A stretch of 64,000 nt of DNA, taken from NCBI RefSeq assembly GCF_000423945.1, contig NZ_AUIY01000001.1, positions 1 to 64,000 of the forward strand. Direction: 5' to 3'. Positions within the stretch are counted from its first letter, which is position 1. Every line of letters begins with the position of its first letter. The notes below the pieces were generated by a model. It ran no database searches. It had not been told where the DNA came from and worked only from the letters and a program-made list of their open reading frames with translations. The position numbers and the translations under genes were made by a program. This stretch comes from Butyrivibrio sp. XPD2002 (GTDB lineage Bacteria; Bacillota; Clostridia; Lachnospirales; Lachnospiraceae). Positions 44,294 to 53,496 of the stretch are shown here, one piece after another.

Positions 44294-45499
44294 ATGCTGG
44301 ACGAGTTTTCAAGAGTTTATGCAAAAATAGATCTGGATGCACTTTCTCAGAATGTTGAGAATATGTACAATTCACTTCCAAGAAACACTAAGATGCTGGC
44401 AGTTGTTAAGGCTGACGGCTACGGTTTTGGAGCAGTACCGATTTCCAGAATGCTTCAGAATAATGCTTATATATGGGGATTTGCTACTGCAACTGCAGAG
44501 GAGGCCTTCGAGCTTCGTGAGAATGGAATAAGTAAGCCTATAGTAGTTTTGGGCTATACCTTCCCTTATGCCTACGAGAGAATGCTCAGAGAAAACATAA
44601 GGCCTACTGTTTTCAGATATGATATGTTAAAGCACCTCTCGGAGCGTGTTAAAAAGAGAAGAGCTCAGGGCGGAAATGAAATATTCCATGTCCATGTAGC
44701 TGTTGACTGCGGAATGAGCAGAATCGGTGTAAGAACAGATGCCGATGGAGAGAACTTTATAAAAACAGCACTTGCAACAGAGGGTATTGAGGTTGAAGGC
44801 CTTTTTACACACTTCGCAAGGGCAGATGAGGCTGATCTTACAAATGCCCATTCCAGGTTTAAGGAATTTGAGGAATTCGTAAGAAAGGTTGAAGCTGATA
44901 ATGATTTCAAGATCCCGATCGTTCACTGTGCTAACAGCGCAAGCATAATCGATATGCCTGAAGCACACATGGATATGGTAAGATGCGGAGTTACCATGTA
45001 TGGCATGTGGCCCTCAGAGGAGGTCAGCAGGAATAAGATCGAGATAAAGCCTGTAATGTCTATGTACAGCCATATATCCTTTATAAAGGATATTCCTGAG
45101 AATACATCTGTCAGCTACGGCGGAACCTTCGTTTCCGACAGAAGAATGAGAGTAGCGACAATTCCTGTAGGCTATGGTGATGGCTATCCCAGAAGCCTTT
45201 CAGGTGGAAGAGGATATGTCCTCGTTCATGGCGTAAAGGCGAGAATCCTTGGCAGGGTATGCATGGATCAGTTCATGGTGGATGTGTCCGGAATACCTAA
45301 TGCGAAGGAGGGCGATGAGGTTATTCTTATCGGACAGGCACAGGCGGTCTATGGAGATTCCGAGCCTGAAAAGATTACGATAGAGGAGCTTGGAGATTTG
45401 AGCGGTAGATTCAACTATGAGTTTACCTGTGATATAAATCACCGCGTGCCAAGATTGTACTCCATGGATGGTAAGATTCTTAAAGCCTTCGAGGTATAA
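44294..45499 (+). CDS. alr: Alanine racemase
   Basis: This PLP enzyme interconverts L- and D-alanine for peptidoglycan. It has 401 residues. The PLP lysine is K39 in AVVKADGYGFGAV. The barrel carries HVHVAVDCGMSRIGVR (near residue 135), GLFTHFARADEAD and VHCANSASIIDMP. The C-terminal domain contributes the second catalytic base, Tyr, in SYGGTFVSDRRMRVATIPVG and GYGDGYPR, plus GRVCMDQFMVDVSG. It is the last gene of the rex operon, followed by a terminator shared with the convergent J-domain gene. Confidence 0.97.
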   Translation: MLDEFSRVYAKIDLDALSQNVENMYNSLPRNTKMLAVVKADGYGFGAVPISRMLQNNAYIWGFATATAEEAFELRENGISKPIVVLGYTFPYAYERMLRENIRPTVFRYDMLKHLSERVKKRRAQGGNEIFHVHVAVDCGMSRIGVRTDADGENFIKTALATEGIEVEGLFTHFARADEADLTNAHSRFKEFEEFVRKVEADNDFKIPIVHCANSASIIDMPEAHMDMVRCGVTMYGMWPSEEVSRNKIEIKPVMSMYSHISFIKDIPENTSVSYGGTFVSDRRMRVATIPVGYGDGYPRSLSGGRGYVLVHGVKARILGRVCMDQFMVDVSGIPNAKEGDEVILIGQAQAVYGDSEPEKITIEELGDLSGRFNYEFTCDINHRVPRLYSMDGKILKAFEV

Positions 45500-45505
45500 A
45501 AATAT

Positions 45506-45549
45506 GACGGCTATAGCTGAAGGATTATCAGCTTAGCCGTCTTTTTATT
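45506..45549. terminator. Terminator between alr and the convergent J-domain gene
   Basis: GACGGCTA (45506-45513) and AGCTGA (45515-45520) pair with TCAGCT (45528-45533) and TAGCCGTC (45534-45541), a 14-bp stem with one bulge, followed by TTTTTATTT on the plus strand. The right arm overlaps the stop codon of the minus-strand gene. Confidence 0.85.
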
Positions 45550-46550
45550 TCATTGTATTGCATGTTTATTTCCTGAAGGGCAGCTGTATCGCCGTCCATG
45601 TTATCGGGGTGATAGAGCTTAACCAGGGTCTTGTATTTTTTTGTGGCAGACTCTAAGGTGGTACAGCCTGCAAAGAAATTGAAGGCAGATATATCAGAGG
45701 ATGTGTGACCGGGCTTTTCATGAGGATGATCTCTGCGACTGTGCCTGTCCTCTATGCGATCGTCATAGTATTCATCGAAATCATCGTCTTCCTCATCTTC
45801 ATAATAATCTTCATCGGGATAATACTCGTCCTCGTCGTATTCTTCCTCGGGGTAATACTCCTCCTCGTCGCCATAATCCTCGTCATCATAATCTTCATCT
45901 TCGTCATCAGGATCTTCCGCATAGAACTCTTCAAGAGGACTTCTTTTTTCGGTTTTTCCAAAGGTGTCATTTTCAAATTCATCACGATGTCGGCGTAGCC
46001 ATCTGTTATAGCTTCGTTCGTTCATTCGTCTGCCCATCTCGGGGAAGAGCAATCGGCACCTGGATGAGATGATGTCAAAGGGCGATTTTCCTGATATCAC
46101 ACATCTTATAAAGTACAGGACGAGATCCGCCAGTAGTGTAATGACAAAGACCCTGCCTACATATACAAAGGTTCCGACACCTACAAAAACCAAAAATAGC
46201 GGGATTGCAAGAATTAGCATTATAATAAAAAGCAGGAAATACATCAGAGTTCCACTGTACCCTGATAAAATCGATAAATAGCCCCGTAAGGTACTTACTA
46301 TAACATCCTTTACTTCAGTGGAATCTATTTGTATAGGAAGAAGCGATGAAATAATATTCTCGCCTGCGATGACTTCTATGGTGAGGAAGCAGAAAAAGAA
46401 GCTGTAAACCACGGCAGTTACAGGAAGCAGCGCCAGGAACAGGCGAAGCAGCCTGAATAACTGACGCAGGAAAAACAGTATCATATCAAATATGCATTTA
46501 AATATCCAAATTAGTCCTCTTATGAGGAATTCAAAAAACACCGAAATCAT
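45528..46550 (-). CDS. Membrane protein with a C-terminal J domain
   Basis: This 340-residue protein has several hydrophobic segments (about residues 1-160, roughly four TM helices), a basic stretch (NRWLRRHRDEFE), then a very acidic Asp/Glu/Tyr tract (about 205-265, EEEYYPEEEYDEDEYYPDED and similar). At the very C-terminus is a short J domain (about 285-340): NFFAGCTTLESATKKYKTLV, LYHPDNMDGDTAAL, NMQYNEIKRRL. The HPD motif is intact, so it should recruit DnaK to the membrane. Position and topology are unlike DnaJ itself. The ATG at 46550 is weakly supported. It is monocistronic and divergent from the CorC-like gene. Confidence 0.8.
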   Translation of the reverse strand: MISVFFEFLIRGLIWIFKCIFDMILFFLRQLFRLLRLFLALLPVTAVVYSFFFCFLTIEVIAGENIISSLLPIQIDSTEVKDVIVSTLRGYLSILSGYSGTLMYFLLFIIMLILAIPLFLVFVGVGTFVYVGRVFVITLLADLVLYFIRCVISGKSPFDIISSRCRLLFPEMGRRMNERSYNRWLRRHRDEFENDTFGKTEKRSPLEEFYAEDPDDEDEDYDDEDYGDEEEYYPEEEYDEDEYYPDEDYYEDEEDDDFDEYYDDRIEDRHSRRDHPHEKPGHTSSDISAFNFFAGCTTLESATKKYKTLVKLYHPDNMDGDTAALQEINMQYNEIKRRLS

Positions 46551-46595
46551 GTATTCATTTTAACTTAACGAAAAAACGATGACAAGTACGGTTTC

Positions 46596-46624
46596 TTGAC
46601 GGTATCCATGCAAAATGCTATATT
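46596..46624 (+). promoter_or_regulatory. Sigma-A promoter of the CNNM/CorC-like gene
   Basis: TTGACG (46596-46601) and TATATT (46619-46624) with a 17-base spacer and TG extension (TGCTATATT). It could drive the CorC-like gene and yebC. Confidence 0.65.
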
Positions 46625-46672
46625 TTATGTTGACGCTTTTTGCGATTTTTACGGTAAAGGAGATGGATATAA

Positions 46673-48079
46673 ATGGACGATGGTGGGCCTACTGCCACTG
46701 CATTTTTATTGATATTTGTTATTGTCATTCTCATTGATATGCTCTGCTATGGATTTGGAGCTGCAATTGAGAATCTTAAGCCGGATGATCTAAAGCTCGG
46801 AACTGACAAGGATGATGATAATCAGTCAACTCTTCAGCAAAGAGAGAAAAAGACAGCTGAGAAGCTTGAGGAGATACTTGAATTCCCCGGGCGTTACATA
46901 AATACCATTCAGCTTCTGACACTTCTTATCAATATGTTGCTGGGTGTCATCTATATCAGAGCCTTGAGCGGTTTCACATATAAGCTTATTAGCGGCTTTA
47001 TAAAGAACACTTTTCTTGTCCAGACTATTTCTTATATTCTGGCAGTATTGATACTTATGTATATAGTACTTACTATAGGAGTTCTTATACCGAGGAAGCT
47101 CGGTGCGAGATACCCTGAAAAGTGGGCATACTTCGGAGTCGGTGCCATTACTCTTATCATTAAATTCTTTAGTCCTTTTACGGCACTTATAAGACTCACA
47201 GCCATAGGGATTCTGAGGATATTCGGTTTTCACTGGGATGCTGATGAGAATGACGTCACCGAGGAAGAGATAAAATCAATGGTATCTGAAGGCCAGGAGC
47301 AGGGTGTGCTTCAGGATTCGGAAGCGGATATGATATCCAATATTTTCGAATTTTCAGATAAGCAGGCGCAGGATATAATGACCAACAGAAAGGCCATGGT
47401 TTGTATCGACGGAAATACTACTCTCAAGGAAGCTGTAGATTTCATGCTTGATATGAACAACAGCCGTTTCCCGGTTTATCTTGATAATATCGATCATATA
47501 ATTGGTATACTTCATATAAGGGATGCAATGAAGAAGCTCTCCGAGCATACGGATGATGATACACCTCTTAGAAAAACAAGAGGACTCTTAAGATCCCCCA
47601 GAAATGTACCGGAGACAAGAAATATCGATAGCCTTTTTCATGATATGCAAAAGTCCAAAACTCAGATGGTTATTGTCATAGACGAGTACGGACAGACCGC
47701 CGGCCTGGTGTCCATGGAGGACATTATTGAAGAGATTGTCGGCAATATCATGGATGAGTATGATGAGGATCAGGACTACATCGAGGCCACATCAAATAAG
47801 GATGAGTTTATTATAGAGGGCAAAACGCCCCTTGAAGATTTGGAAAAAAAGTTTGGAATTGAGTTTGAGGATGCTAATTTTGAGACAGTAAACGGACTGC
47901 TTATTTCCAAGCTGGACAGAATACCCGAGGAGGGTGAAGACTTTACAGCTGAGATTGAAGGCTATTCCTTCAAGATACTCTCAGTGAAGAACCACATGAT
48001 CCAAAGCGTACTGGTAAAGCGACTTGATACAAACAAGCCGGAAACTACCGGAGACGATCAGGAAAATAAAGATAATTAA
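46673..48079 (+). CDS. CNNM/CBS/CorC-HlyC domain membrane protein (hemolysin C-like, probable Mg/Co transporter)
   Basis: The 468-residue protein has the HlyC/CorC order: an N-terminal CNNM (DUF21) membrane domain (about 1-190, four TM, including FPGRYINTIQLLTLLINMLL), two CBS domains (about 215-330, TTLKEAVDFMLDMNNSRFPV and TQMVIVIDEYGQTAGLVSME) and the C-terminal CorC_HlyC domain (about 350-440, DEFIIEGKTPLEDLEKKFGI). Members affect Mg2+/Co2+ efflux; the name hemolysin is historical. An acidic tail (ETTGDDQENKDN) ends it. The start ATG follows AAAGGAG. yebC follows 22 bases on. Confidence 0.9.
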   Translation: MDDGGPTATAFLLIFVIVILIDMLCYGFGAAIENLKPDDLKLGTDKDDDNQSTLQQREKKTAEKLEEILEFPGRYINTIQLLTLLINMLLGVIYIRALSGFTYKLISGFIKNTFLVQTISYILAVLILMYIVLTIGVLIPRKLGARYPEKWAYFGVGAITLIIKFFSPFTALIRLTAIGILRIFGFHWDADENDVTEEEIKSMVSEGQEQGVLQDSEADMISNIFEFSDKQAQDIMTNRKAMVCIDGNTTLKEAVDFMLDMNNSRFPVYLDNIDHIIGILHIRDAMKKLSEHTDDDTPLRKTRGLLRSPRNVPETRNIDSLFHDMQKSKTQMVIVIDEYGQTAGLVSMEDIIEEIVGNIMDEYDEDQDYIEATSNKDEFIIEGKTPLEDLEKKFGIEFEDANFETVNGLLISKLDRIPEEGEDFTAEIEGYSFKILSVKNHMIQSVLVKRLDTNKPETTGDDQENKDN

Positions 48080-48101
48080 ATGTTTTTTTTAGGAGGATAA
48101 A

Positions 48102-48842
48102 ATGTCAGGACATTCAAAATTTGCCAACATCAAGCATAAGAAGGAGAAGAACGATGCTGCAAAGGGTAAGATTTTCACAGTAATCGGACGTGAGATCGCA
48201 GTTGCAGTTAAAGAGGGTGGCCCTGATCCGGCTAACAACTTCAAGCTTGCTCAGGTTATCGCAAAGGCTAAGGCTAACAACATGCCTAACGACACTATCG
48301 AGCGTGGTATCAAGAAGGCTGCAGGTGCTGACGGTAACGTTGATTACCAGACACTTACTTATGAAGGATATGGCCCCGGCGGTACAGCTATCATTGTTGA
48401 TACACTTACAGATAACATCAACCGTACAGCTGCTAATGTAAGAGCTGCTTTCTCCAAGGGTAACGGTAACATCGGTACTCAGGGCTGCGTATCTTACATG
48501 TTTGACAGAAAGGGTCAGATCCTTATCGATAAGGAAGAGTGCTCTATGGGTGCTGATGACCTTATGATGCTTGTACTTGATGCAGGCGCTGATGATTTCA
48601 ACGAGGAAGAGGACAGCTTTGAGATCCTTACAGCTCCCGATGCATTCCAGGGCGTTGTTGAGGCTCTTGATAAGGAGAAGATCGCAACAGCATCAGCTGA
48701 GATCACAATGATCCCTCAGAACTATGTTGAGGTTACTGATGAGAACAATGTAAAGTGCATTCAGAGAATCCTTGATATCCTTGATGAGGATGATGACGTT
48801 CAGGCTGTATATCACAACTGGGATGACAGCGCAGCTGAGTAA
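48102..48842 (+). CDS. yebC: YebC/TACO1-family protein
   Basis: The 246-residue soluble protein of the YebC/PmpR family is historically described as a transcriptional regulator; recent work places the family on the ribosome, helping at proline-rich stalls. The start SGHSKFANIKHKKEKNDAAK is the family hallmark. Then come FTVIGREIAVAVKEGGPDP, NNMPNDTIERGIKKA, YEGYGPGGTAIIVD and NRTAANVRAAFSKGNGNIGT, with the C-terminal ferredoxin-like part ending YHNWDD. The SD is AGGAGG, and the strong codon bias suggests high expression. Confidence 0.97.
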   Translation: MSGHSKFANIKHKKEKNDAAKGKIFTVIGREIAVAVKEGGPDPANNFKLAQVIAKAKANNMPNDTIERGIKKAAGADGNVDYQTLTYEGYGPGGTAIIVDTLTDNINRTAANVRAAFSKGNGNIGTQGCVSYMFDRKGQILIDKEECSMGADDLMMLVLDAGADDFNEEEDSFEILTAPDAFQGVVEALDKEKIATASAEITMIPQNYVEVTDENNVKCIQRILDILDEDDDVQAVYHNWDDSAAE

Positions 48843-48874
48843 TTAATTACTAATAAAAATGGGGAGGCCTTGAG

Positions 48875-50512
48875 ATGAAACTTAGGAAGACATGGATTGG
48901 TATTTGTGTCTGGGTGATTTATTTAGTGGGAATGATATTTGCCATAGGAGTTACCGGTTTTGTCTCGGGGCTTTTTCTATCTTATGACAGATATATAGTA
49001 GCAGGCGGTTCTCTTGCGATTTGCGTGGTAGCTGCTGTTATTATATGTCTTATCGGTAATAAGATCGGTGAAAAACTAAATGAGAACGAGAAAATAAAGG
49101 AATGGAAAAAGCCTGTATGGCTGGAAATTTTGGTTCCTGTTATTATCGCTGTGGTGGCATTTTTTGCATTTAGCCATTCATCACTTCTTGTAAGTGAGTT
49201 CTCAGGCAATTTGACGATTTATGACAATGCAACTGTTGCGATGTCAGGTGAGATACCACAGTATGCAACAGCTGCAGAAGCGGGATATGCAAGTGTTCTC
49301 AGGGTTATTATGAGCTTCCTTGGGAATTCTCTTAATGTTGCCTTTTCCATAAATCTTGCACTCAGAATTATAATGGTTCTGCTTTTGTATATTGCAGTCA
49401 GAATCAGTATCGGAATGCTCCCTGCAATGGTTTTTGGCTTTGTGACAGCTTTTGTTCCATCCTTTGGATACTCACTTCGCACAATTGACAGCGCTCAGCT
49501 TATTTTTACAGCACTGGCTTTTGAAACGTTTCTTGTTGTGCTGTATGTAAAAGGCTTTGAGCACAGAGTTGGTACCAGATGGTTTTACAAGGTGTTCAGT
49601 ATTTTACTTGGCGGATTTATGGGACTTATGATCTACCTTGATGCTGCAGCAGCTGTACCTGTAGTATTTTTACTTTCCGCCTGGGCACTTGCTGATATTT
49701 ACGGCGAGACCTTTGACGTATGCATAAATGAGATATTGCTTCTCCTGTCAGGAGTTGCCGCATTTATCGGCATGCTTATATGGGAGGGCGGCACAGGAAG
49801 TGTACCGGATACATATTACCGCTGGACCTGGAGATTCTACGGATATAACAACAGCCCCTGGCTGATTATGGTTAAGAATTCTCTTCCTAATACATATTTT
49901 GCATTTGCTATACTTGGACTTGCATTTATTCCTGCAATTTTGTATTTAACAAAGGAAAGATGCGAGAAGATTACACCATGGCTGATTTATTCAGTCCTTA
50001 TGATCCTGGTTTCTGTATTCCTTGGAGAGACCGTAGCTAACAGCGAAGTAATGATAATTGCTGCATTTGTTATTCTTATCAGCTGCGGCTTTGCATGCTT
50101 TGCCTATGTTGAAGGTGCAGATGATATCATCGAGATTGATGAGCCTGAAGAAGAAAAGACAGAAGAGCCTGAACAGGAAGAAAAGAAGGAAGAGAAAGAA
50201 GAAAAGCTACGCTTTGTTCCTGAGGGTATGGTACTTCCCTTTGGAGATGAGGATGAGGAAGACCTTGTTCCTAATTTCAATATGAACAGACCCGAGATGG
50301 CTGATATAGGAGTATTATCCGTAGGCAAGAAGACAACTGACACAGTTGCAGAAGCTGCTGCGACAGAACCTTCAGAGCCCGAAACAGAAGAAACTGAAAC
50401 GAAAGAGCCCGAAATAAACGAGCCTGTAGAGGAAAAAACTCCAGAAAAAACTAATGAAGAAAAAGACGATTTCGATATCACTCTTAAACCGGGTGATGAC
50501 TTCGATATCTAA
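48875..50512 (+). CDS. Polytopic membrane protein with long acidic C-terminal tail (possible GT39-like)
   Basis: The 545-residue protein has about ten to eleven membrane helices over the first 415 residues, then a tail of about 130 residues dominated by Glu/Pro/Thr (EEKTEEPEQEEKKEEKEEK, ETEETETKEPEINEPVEEKT) with a conserved-looking island LRFVPEGMVLPFGDEDEE and the ending DFDITLKPGDDFDI. Extracytoplasmic loops have RTIDSAQLIFTALAFETF and TYYRWTWRFYGYNNSPW. Lachnospiraceae membrane proteins of the GT39/PMT-like type often carry a comparable cytosolic tail, so a glycosyltransferase or polysaccharide assembly role is possible, but I see no catalytic DD/DE motif that proves it. Confidence 0.6.
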   Translation: MKLRKTWIGICVWVIYLVGMIFAIGVTGFVSGLFLSYDRYIVAGGSLAICVVAAVIICLIGNKIGEKLNENEKIKEWKKPVWLEILVPVIIAVVAFFAFSHSSLLVSEFSGNLTIYDNATVAMSGEIPQYATAAEAGYASVLRVIMSFLGNSLNVAFSINLALRIIMVLLLYIAVRISIGMLPAMVFGFVTAFVPSFGYSLRTIDSAQLIFTALAFETFLVVLYVKGFEHRVGTRWFYKVFSILLGGFMGLMIYLDAAAAVPVVFLLSAWALADIYGETFDVCINEILLLLSGVAAFIGMLIWEGGTGSVPDTYYRWTWRFYGYNNSPWLIMVKNSLPNTYFAFAILGLAFIPAILYLTKERCEKITPWLIYSVLMILVSVFLGETVANSEVMIIAAFVILISCGFACFAYVEGADDIIEIDEPEEEKTEEPEQEEKKEEKEEKLRFVPEGMVLPFGDEDEEDLVPNFNMNRPEMADIGVLSVGKKTTDTVAEAAATEPSEPETEETETKEPEINEPVEEKTPEKTNEEKDDFDITLKPGDDFDI

Positions 50513-50547
50513 AAATATAAAGATAATTTTGAAAGGGATTACTGTTA

Positions 50548-53496
50548 ATGAAAGTTGAAGAGCTTAGTACCTATGAAGTATTAGAGCACAGAAGAATAGA
50601 GGATCTGAACTCAGACAGCTATATAGTTCGTCATAAAAAGACAGGTGCTAAGGTTGCACTTTTATCTAATGATGATGAAAATAAGGTTTTTTACATCGGT
50701 TTCAGAACTCCGCCCAAGGATTCTACAGGTGTAGCTCACATTATTGAGCATACCGTACTTTGCGGCTCTAAGGAGTTCCCTATAAAGGATCCCTTTGTTG
50801 AACTTGTAAAGGGTTCCCTCAATACATTCCTTAATGCCATGACATATCCGGATAAGACAGTTTATCCTGTGGCAAGCTGTAATGATGCGGATTTCCAGAA
50901 CTTAATGCATGTATATCTTGATGCTGTATTTTATCCCAATATTTATCAGACCAAGAAGATATTTATGCAGGAGGGATGGCACTATGAGATGGACGACATC
51001 AATGATGAGCTAAAGATCAACGGTGTTGTTTACAACGAGATGAAGGGTGCATTTTCCTCAGCTGATGAGGTTGTTTCAAGAGAGATAAGAAAATCTCTTT
51101 TCCCTGATACCACCTACGGAATTGAGTCAGGCGGAGATCCGGAAGAAATCTATAACCTGACCTATGAGGATTATCTCGATTTTCATAGAAAGTATTATCA
51201 TCCTTCAAACAGCTATATCTACCTGTACGGAAATATGGATATGGCTGAAAAGCTTCAGTATATCGATGAGAACTATCTCTCAAAATATGACACTCTGGCT
51301 ATAGATTCAGAGATAAAGCTTCAGAAGGCTTTTGATGTACGAAAGGAAGTTACTGGTCAGTATCCTATCCTTAACGAGGAATCAGAGAGAGATAATACAT
51401 ATCTCTCCCTTAACTATGCAGTAGGAAGCAGCCTTGATCCTAAGTTCTATGTTGCTTTTGACATTCTTGACTATGCACTTTGCTCAGCTCCCGGAGCGCC
51501 TGTTAAGAAGGCTCTTATTGATAAGGGAATTGGCAGCGAAGTATTCAGCGACTACGACAACGGCATTATTCAGCCTGTTTTCTCTATTGTTGCCAAGAAT
51601 GCCAATCCTGAGCAGAGAGAAGAATTTGTAAGTACTATTGAAGAAGTACTTAAGGAGCAGGTAGCTAAGGGAATAGATAAAAAGGCCCTCCTTGCAGGTA
51701 TTAACGCAGATGAATTCAAATACCGTGAGGCTGATTTTGGAAGATTCCCCAAGGGACTTCTCTATGGACTTCAGGTATTCGACAGCTGGCTCTACGATGA
51801 GTCCAAGCCCTGGATCAACATTGAAGCAAATGAGACCTTTGCTGCTCTTAAGAAAGAGGTTGAGACAGGCTATTTTGAAAAGCTTATAGAAAAATACCTG
51901 CTTCAGAACACTCACAGCACTCTGCTTGTAATGGAGCCCAAGAAGGGACTTACTGAGAAGAAGGAAGAGGAGCTTAAAAAGAAACTACAGACTCTTCGTG
52001 ACAGTATGTCTAAGGATGAGCTCGAGACAATCGTAAAGGAAACAGCAGAGCTCAAGGCATATCAGGAGGAGCCTGACAGGCCTGAGGATCTTGCCAAGAT
52101 TCCGCTTCTTACAATCGATGATATAAAGAAAGAGGCAGAGCAGTTTATAAATGAAGTCAGAACGTGCGGCGACAGAAAGATTCTTTTCCATAATGTATTT
52201 ACAAACGGAATCGGTTATCTGAACTTTGTATTTGACATGATAAATGTTCCGGACAGACTTCTTCCGTATGCACCCATGCTGAAGACCCTGCTTGGACTTA
52301 TGGATACCGAGAACTATTCATATACTGATCTGTACAATGAGATCAACCTTCAGACAGGTGGAATAAATGCTGCTATAAGCACATATACAGATTCTAATGA
52401 TACAAGTAAGTTCGTAACAACCTTTGAGATATCAGCTAAGGTTCTTTATCCTCAGCTTGAAAAGGCCTTCGAGCTTGTAAGCGAGATTATTTTAAGAACA
52501 AAGTTTGAGGATAAAAAGAGAATTCTTGAGATTCTCGATGAATCCTGCAGCAGAGCAAGATCTGAGCTGGCCGGAGCAGGCCACCACAGTGCGGCTTTAA
52601 GAGCTCTTTCTTATGTATCAAAGTCAGCTATGATATCCGATATGGTTTCTGGTATCGGTGGCTACAGACTTGTTGAGGAAGTTCGCGAGAAGATCACAGA
52701 TGACATAAACGCTGCTGATGACATTATTGATAAAATGACAGAGCTCTGCAGAATAATTTTCCGTCCGGAGAATCTTCTTGTAGACTATACAGCTTCTGAG
52801 AAGGAGTATCCCGGTCTCGAGGATAAGGTAGTTAAGTTCGCCGATACTCTTCATACAGAGGAAATCTCAGTTAAGGGATTTGAAATCAAGTGTGAGAAGA
52901 AGAACGAGGGCTTCCAGACAGCGGGACAGGTTCAGTATGTTTGCCGCGCAGGTAATTTTGCATCAAAGGGACTTAAATACGATGGTTCCTTAAGAGTACT
53001 CAGAGTTATGCTTGGCTATGATTATCTCTGGAAAAATATCAGAGTTCTGGGCGGTGCCTATGGCTGCATGAGCGGCTTTGCCAAGAACGGTGACTCATAT
53101 TTTGTAACCTACAGAGACCCGCACCTTTCAAGAAGTATTGATGTTTTCAAGGAAGCATCTGATTATCTTAAGAACTTTGAGGCTGATGACCGTACGATCA
53201 CACAGTTTGTAATAGGAGCTATAAGTGATATCGATACTCCGAAGACACCTTCTGCGAAGGGAGCTTACGGACTTACAGCCTACCTCTGCAAGGCTGATAT
53301 GAAGAACATTCAGAACGACAGGGATACACTTCTTGCTACAGATCAGAATAAGATAAGAAGCCTTGCCGCATATGTTGATGCCTTCATGGAGGACGAGTGC
53401 CTTTGCGTTGTAGGTGACGGCAACAAGCTTATGCAGAATAAGGATTTATTTGGAAAAGTGGAGCAGCTTATTTATGCAGGAAAATCAGAACAATAA
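50548..53496 (+). CDS. M16C-family zinc metalloprotease (presequence protease-like)
   Basis: The 982-residue cytoplasmic peptidase of the insulinase superfamily, PreP/M16C type, degrades small unstructured peptides in a clamshell chamber. The inverted zinc site is H64-I-I-E67-H68 in GVAHIIEHTVLCGSKEFP, with the distal Glu in YNEMKGAFSSADEVVSRE (near residue 170). SLNTFLNAMTYPDKTVYPVA is the family block. Later: NTYLSLNYAVGSSLDPKFY, TGGINAAISTYTDSNDTSKF, and GGAYGCMSGFAKNGDSYFVT near residue 845. It has the full length of the family, with no signal peptide. It is followed by era with a 23-base overlap. Confidence 0.94.
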   Translation: MKVEELSTYEVLEHRRIEDLNSDSYIVRHKKTGAKVALLSNDDENKVFYIGFRTPPKDSTGVAHIIEHTVLCGSKEFPIKDPFVELVKGSLNTFLNAMTYPDKTVYPVASCNDADFQNLMHVYLDAVFYPNIYQTKKIFMQEGWHYEMDDINDELKINGVVYNEMKGAFSSADEVVSREIRKSLFPDTTYGIESGGDPEEIYNLTYEDYLDFHRKYYHPSNSYIYLYGNMDMAEKLQYIDENYLSKYDTLAIDSEIKLQKAFDVRKEVTGQYPILNEESERDNTYLSLNYAVGSSLDPKFYVAFDILDYALCSAPGAPVKKALIDKGIGSEVFSDYDNGIIQPVFSIVAKNANPEQREEFVSTIEEVLKEQVAKGIDKKALLAGINADEFKYREADFGRFPKGLLYGLQVFDSWLYDESKPWINIEANETFAALKKEVETGYFEKLIEKYLLQNTHSTLLVMEPKKGLTEKKEEELKKKLQTLRDSMSKDELETIVKETAELKAYQEEPDRPEDLAKIPLLTIDDIKKEAEQFINEVRTCGDRKILFHNVFTNGIGYLNFVFDMINVPDRLLPYAPMLKTLLGLMDTENYSYTDLYNEINLQTGGINAAISTYTDSNDTSKFVTTFEISAKVLYPQLEKAFELVSEIILRTKFEDKKRILEILDESCSRARSELAGAGHHSAALRALSYVSKSAMISDMVSGIGGYRLVEEVREKITDDINAADDIIDKMTELCRIIFRPENLLVDYTASEKEYPGLEDKVVKFADTLHTEEISVKGFEIKCEKKNEGFQTAGQVQYVCRAGNFASKGLKYDGSLRVLRVMLGYDYLWKNIRVLGGAYGCMSGFAKNGDSYFVTYRDPHLSRSIDVFKEASDYLKNFEADDRTITQFVIGAISDIDTPKTPSAKGAYGLTAYLCKADMKNIQNDRDTLLATDQNKIRSLAAYVDAFMEDECLCVVGDGNKLMQNKDLFGKVEQLIYAGKSEQ

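Noticed and set aside
45701-46072. Plus-strand open frames opposite the acidic tract of the J-domain gene
   Set aside because: They are the reverse complement of GAY/GAR-rich codons, giving low-complexity Ile/Val- or His/Arg-rich peptides without a ribosome binding site.
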